The notes under the pieces: generated by a model
The model's input: only the letters and a program-made list of their open reading frames with translations
Databases searched by the model: none
Told to the model about the DNA's origin: nothing
Shown here: positions 60,640 to 64,000 of the stretch, one piece after another
How positions within the stretch are numbered: position 1 is the stretch's first letter
Layout of the letters: each line of letters starts with the position of its first letter
Assembly: GCA_963745675.1 (NCBI GenBank)
Contig: CAVUYM010000018.1
Location: 1 to 64,000, forward strand
Direction of reading: 5' to 3'
Origin: JAUIIK01 sp963745675
GTDB lineage: Bacteria; Chloroflexota; Chloroflexia; Thermomicrobiales; CFX8
DNA length: 64,000 nt
Translations under genes and position numbers: made by a program

Positions 60640-61224
60640 ATGACGAGCGAGAACCGGTTCAATCGAGACGAACTGCCGGCCGTGGGCCGCCAGTTGCGGT
60701 TGTTCAGAATCGCCAAGGGCTGGTCGCTCAAGAAGCTCTCCGAGATGTCGGGTGTCAGCGTCGCCGCCATCCGCAAGGCGGAGCTCGGCGAGTCGAACCC
60801 GAGCCTGCTCACCGTGCTGGCGCTGGTCGAAGCGCTCGACGAGTCGGTCGACCGGCTGATCGACCTGGTCGTGAACGCCGGCGCTCAGGTGCGGCTGACA
60901 CGCGCTGCCGATCAGGACGATGCGCTGACCGACGTTTCGCTATCGGACGGCCTTTCGGATCGCAAGATTGCGGGACGCCGCGTCACCCTGGCCGCCGGCG
61001 AGACGCTTTCCATGAATGATCCCGGTCAGTCCGCTCCCTTGCTCGGCTACGTCCTCGACGGGACGGTCGTGGTGGCCCGCCGTGACGGCGAGTTGTCCAT
61101 TTGCGGGCGCGGCGACGCGTTTCACGTCCTCGATCCAACCGCGGACACGATCCACGGCGACAAGAACGGTGCCAGGCTCGTCGTCGTCGAGGCCACCGAC
61201 GAACGTGCCGCTCTGACCCACTAA
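60640..61224 (+). CDS. XRE-family regulator with C-terminal cupin domain
   Basis: A 194-residue regulator. The N-terminal HTH_XRE domain reads LRLFRIAKGWSLKKLSEMSG, VSVAAIRKAELGESNPSLLT and VLALVEALDESVDRLI. The cupin-like C-domain covers about 100-190 (GYVLDGTVVVARRDGELSIC). ATG 60640 follows a G-rich stretch. It lies 20 nt before hyuA on the same strand, so it probably regulates that operon, sensing a small acid through the cupin. Confidence 0.88.
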   Translation: MTSENRFNRDELPAVGRQLRLFRIAKGWSLKKLSEMSGVSVAAIRKAELGESNPSLLTVLALVEALDESVDRLIDLVVNAGAQVRLTRAADQDDALTDVSLSDGLSDRKIAGRRVTLAAGETLSMNDPGQSAPLLGYVLDGTVVVARRDGELSICGRGDAFHVLDPTADTIHGDKNGARLVVVEATDERAALTH

Positions 61225-61244
61225 GGGAGACGAAGAACCAAACC

Positions 61245-63368
61245 ATGAACGGTGACGCCAGCCCGAAGAAATATATCGTCGCGACGGATGTCGGCGGCAC
61301 CTGCACGGACACGATCGTCGTCGCGGCGGGCGAGCCCTTCTACATCGGCAAGGCGCTGTCGACGCCGCCGCATTTCGCCCGCGGTGTCCTCAACTCGATC
61401 GAGACGGCCGCGGCCCAGATGGCGATCTCGGTCGAGGAACTGTTCGCCCAGAGCTACCTGTTCGTCCACGGGTCGACGGTGGTCGACAACACGCTGTTGA
61501 CCCGGGACGGCTCGCCGACGGGCCTGATCACGACGGCCGGCTTCGAAGACACCGTGCTCGTGACCCGAGGGGCCTACGGCCGCTGGGCCGGTCAGCCGGA
61601 AGAGCGGATCAAGCACCCGGTCGCGACCGACCGGCCGGCGCCGCTGATCGCGCCCGACGCGATCTGCGGCGTCCGCGAACGGACCGACTACAAGGGCGAG
61701 ATCCTCCTGCCGCTGGACGAGGCCGAAGTCGAGCGCGCCATCCGTCACCTGATCGACGACAAGAAGGTCCAGGCGATCGCGATCAGCTTCCTGTGGTCCT
61801 TCTACAACAGCGAAAACGAAAGTCGCGCCCGGGACGTCGTCAAGCGCGTCGCGCCCGACGCCTATGTCACGATCTCGAGCGACATCGCGCCGGTGCCCGG
61901 CGAGTACGAACGCAGCTCGACTGCCGTGATCAACGCCTATGCCGGCCGGATCGCCAACGATTACGTCACCGACCTTAAGGCCCGGCTCGGCGAGCGCGGC
62001 TACGACGGGCCGTTGATGGTGATGCAGGGCTATGGCGGCCTGTTGCCGTCCAACGAGGCTGCCGACCGCGCCGTCGGCATGATCGAGTGCGGCCCCGCGG
62101 CCGGCGTGATCGGCGCGAAGGCGCTCGGCGACCTGATGGGCGACAAGGACGTCATCGCGGCCGACATGGGCGGCACGACCTTCAAGGTCGGCGTGATCCA
62201 GGGCGGCGAGATCGAATACGCGCGGGAGCCGCTGGTCGACCGCTACCATTATATCGCGCCGAAGATCGAGGTCGTCTCGATCGGGGCCGGCGGCGGCAGC
62301 ATCATCTCGATCGACCCAAGGACCAACGTGCCGCGGGTGGGGCCGCGTAGCGCCGGCGCCGACCCTGGGCCGGTCTGCTATGGCCGCGGCGGCAAGGAGG
62401 TCACCCTCACCGACGTCTTCACCCTGGTCGGCTACATGGACCCCGGAACGTTCCTGGGCGGCTCGATCCAGCTCGACCTCGACGGCGCGCGCAAGGCCTT
62501 CGAGGAGCAGATCTCCGGTCCGCTGAACATGTCGGTGGAGGAGGCGGCTTTCGGCATCTTCCGGGTGGCGTCGGCGCAGATCACCGACCTGATCCACGAG
62601 ATCACAGTCGAGCGCGGTCTCGACCCGCGCGACTACGTGCTGCACGCCTTCGGCGGTTCCTGCCCGATCCTCGCGTCCAGCTTCGCGGAAGAGCTCAACG
62701 TCAAACGGATCATCGTGCCCTATACGGCGTCGGTGAACTGCGCCTTCGGTCTGATCTCGGCCGATATCGTGCACGAATACTCGGTGACGACGACCCTGCC
62801 GTCGGACACCGACCCCGAAGCGATCAACAAGCTCTACGAGCCGTTGCTCGCGAAGGCCGCGGATCAGCTCAAGTCCGAGGGTTTCGGCGAACCGGAGATT
62901 ACCCTCGAATGGTCCGTCGACCTCCGATATGCTCGCCAGGTTCACGAGGTGACGACACCGGTTCGTGGGAAGACGCCGTTGGACCAAGCGTCACTGTCGG
63001 CCTTGGTCGATGACTTCGAAGCGCTCTACGAGCGCAAGTACGGCAAGGGCTCGGCCTATCGCGAAGCCGGTATCGAAATGACCATGTTCCGGCTGAGCGC
63101 TCGCGGCAAGCTCGAACGTCCCGACATCAAGCCATTGCCGATCGAGGGCGCCGACTCGGGCCAGGCCAAGGTCGGCCGTCGCGAGATCTTCGTCGACGCC
63201 CGGAACGGGATGGCCGAAGCCGATATCTACGATTTCGACAAGATCAAGCCGGGCAATCGAATTGTCGGCCCGGCGGTCATCCACACGCCGATCACGACCA
63301 TCGTCCTTCAGGACGCGCAGCAGGCGCAGATGGATGCGCTGCGCAACATCGTCATCGAATTCAACTGA
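61245..63368 (+). CDS. hyuA: Hydantoinase/oxoprolinase family protein, subunit A
   Basis: A 707-residue HyuA-type subunit (N-methylhydantoinase A / 5-oxoprolinase family), an ATP-dependent amidohydrolase working with HyuB. The actin-like ATPase motif is YIVATDVGGTCTDTIVVAAG, with later VIAADMGGTTFKVGVIQGG and VVSIGAGGGSIISID. RSAGADPGPVCYGRGG and HAFGGSCPILASSFAEELNV are family blocks. ATG 61245 starts the conserved region. It precedes hyuB by 9 nt. Substrate (hydantoin, oxoproline or acetophenone-like) cannot be told from sequence. Confidence 0.95.
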   Translation: MNGDASPKKYIVATDVGGTCTDTIVVAAGEPFYIGKALSTPPHFARGVLNSIETAAAQMAISVEELFAQSYLFVHGSTVVDNTLLTRDGSPTGLITTAGFEDTVLVTRGAYGRWAGQPEERIKHPVATDRPAPLIAPDAICGVRERTDYKGEILLPLDEAEVERAIRHLIDDKKVQAIAISFLWSFYNSENESRARDVVKRVAPDAYVTISSDIAPVPGEYERSSTAVINAYAGRIANDYVTDLKARLGERGYDGPLMVMQGYGGLLPSNEAADRAVGMIECGPAAGVIGAKALGDLMGDKDVIAADMGGTTFKVGVIQGGEIEYAREPLVDRYHYIAPKIEVVSIGAGGGSIISIDPRTNVPRVGPRSAGADPGPVCYGRGGKEVTLTDVFTLVGYMDPGTFLGGSIQLDLDGARKAFEEQISGPLNMSVEEAAFGIFRVASAQITDLIHEITVERGLDPRDYVLHAFGGSCPILASSFAEELNVKRIIVPYTASVNCAFGLISADIVHEYSVTTTLPSDTDPEAINKLYEPLLAKAADQLKSEGFGEPEITLEWSVDLRYARQVHEVTTPVRGKTPLDQASLSALVDDFEALYERKYGKGSAYREAGIEMTMFRLSARGKLERPDIKPLPIEGADSGQAKVGRREIFVDARNGMAEADIYDFDKIKPGNRIVGPAVIHTPITTIVLQDAQQAQMDALRNIVIEFN

Positions 63369-63377
63369 GGTGCGGTA

Positions 63378-64000
63378 ATGGATCCGATTACGTTCTCGAT
63401 CATCCGCCACCGGCTGTTCAGGGTCGTCGACGAAGCCGTCATCACCCTGAAGAACGTCTCGGGCAGCGCCATCACCAACGAGGGCCACGACCTCATGGTG
63501 TCGCTGTACCGGGCCGACGGCACCTTGCTGATGGGCGGTGTCGGCTTCCTGCATCACCTGACCAGCGCGGCCGAGGCATGCAAGAGCATCATCCGCCGGT
63601 TCGAGGGGGACATTCACGAAGGCGACGTCTTCCTCCTGAACGACCCCTACACCGCCGCTCTCCATACCTCCGACATCTACCTGGTCGCGCCGATCCACCA
63701 CGACGGCAAGCTGGTCGCCTGGAGCGCCTGCTTCGTCCACGTCTACGACATCGGTGCGATGAACCCCGGCGGCTTCGCGCCCGACGCCCAGGACATCTAC
63801 ACCGAGGGCTTCAGCTCGCCTGGTATCCGCCTGGTCGAGCGCGGGACCATCCGGCAGGACGTGCTCGACACGCTGCTCAACATGGTCCGCTCGCCCGAGA
63901 TGGTTTCGCTCGACCTGCGCTCGATGATCGCGTGCAACAATGTGGCGCGTGACCGGATGCTGAGCCTGATCGCGAAATACGGCTACGAAACCGTCGATGA
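63378..64000 (+). CDS. hyuB: Hydantoinase B/oxoprolinase family protein, partial (cut by window end)
   Basis: The first 207 residues of HyuB. It starts MDPITFSIIRHRLFRVVDEA and includes family blocks ITLKNVSGSAITNEGHDL, GDVFLLNDPYTAALHTSDIY and FSSPGIRLVERG. The frame is open to base 64000, so the C-terminal two thirds lie outside. ATG 63378 is 9 nt after the hyuA stop, indicating one operon. Confidence 0.94.
   Translation, partial: MDPITFSIIRHRLFRVVDEAVITLKNVSGSAITNEGHDLMVSLYRADGTLLMGGVGFLHHLTSAAEACKSIIRRFEGDIHEGDVFLLNDPYTAALHTSDIYLVAPIHHDGKLVAWSACFVHVYDIGAMNPGGFAPDAQDIYTEGFSSPGIRLVERGTIRQDVLDTLLNMVRSPEMVSLDLRSMIACNNVARDRMLSLIAKYGYETVD

Overview
The window is high-GC DNA from an alphaproteobacterium. 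The family content points to Rhodospirillales, Hyphomicrobiales or a relative: a ChrR-type anti-sigma factor with an RpoE-like ECF sigma factor, four TRAP-type uptake systems, CoA-ester catabolism and remnants of IS6-family elements. No rRNA or tRNA gene was found, so genus cannot be fixed. Most genes are ordinary full-length bacterial CDSs packed into short operons. Eight otherwise well-conserved genes each carry a single reading-frame break. That density suggests assembly indels as much as real gene decay.

Layout. 1-3936: the 3' part of a reverse-strand ABC substrate-binding protein gene (frameshifted), then a YtcJ-type amidohydrolase and a CobW-type GTPase. 3937-5160: a repeat rich in TTCCCTG words and a decayed IS6 element. 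5246-13127: a photooxidative-stress type module. It holds fasciclin and SOUL haem-binding proteins, an FAD oxidoreductase, DUF1365, a cyclopropane-fatty-acid-synthase-like methyltransferase, a DUF3833 protein, an SDR, ChrR and the ECF sigma factor. Three promoters share TGATCC-N18-TA. 13219-14032: a second decayed IS6 element. 14047-21277: a two-component system, two COG4705 membrane proteins, a MORN protein, an ABC exporter with an accessory protein, and a PepSY protein.

21735-28772: a DctPQM TRAP transporter, a LysR regulator, a MetE-C-like methyltransferase and a sulfatase. Three promoters in this cassette carry a matching 29-nt site. 28832-29406: fragments of two IS6 elements and a copy of a hairpin repeat. 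29550-33495: a tandem HxlR regulator and a second DctPQM system. 33706-41408: a probable phenylpropanoid or stilbene cassette with a carotenoid/lignostilbene oxygenase, hydrolase, acyl-CoA ligase, nitronate-monooxygenase-like flavoprotein, CaiB CoA-transferase and thiolase. Three of its promoters share a motif. 41490-41965: another IS6 remnant. 41991-46491: an alpha/beta hydrolase, a sulfatase and a MarR regulator, divergent from another sulfatase.

46548-51601: a TAXI-TRAP transporter followed by tryptophan 2,3-dioxygenase and an aminotransferase. 51626-60323: an isochorismatase-like protein, a second TAXI-TRAP system, a GntR/UTRA regulator, a GST, a two-subunit Rieske dioxygenase and an ornithine-cyclodeaminase-like reductase. 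Three palindromes TTGTAA-N8-TTACAA tie these together. 60403-60495: an IS6 scrap. 60640-64000: an XRE-cupin regulator with hydantoinase/oxoprolinase HyuA and the start of HyuB.

Overall the window reads as a stress-response block followed by a catabolic island built from cassettes. Each cassette is a transporter, a regulator and a few enzymes, and several are separated by IS6 debris. The most useful observations are four sets of shared cis-elements: the RpoE promoters, the LysR-type sites, the GntR palindromes and an unassigned motif in the stilbene-like cassette. Each turns scattered operons into a predicted regulon.
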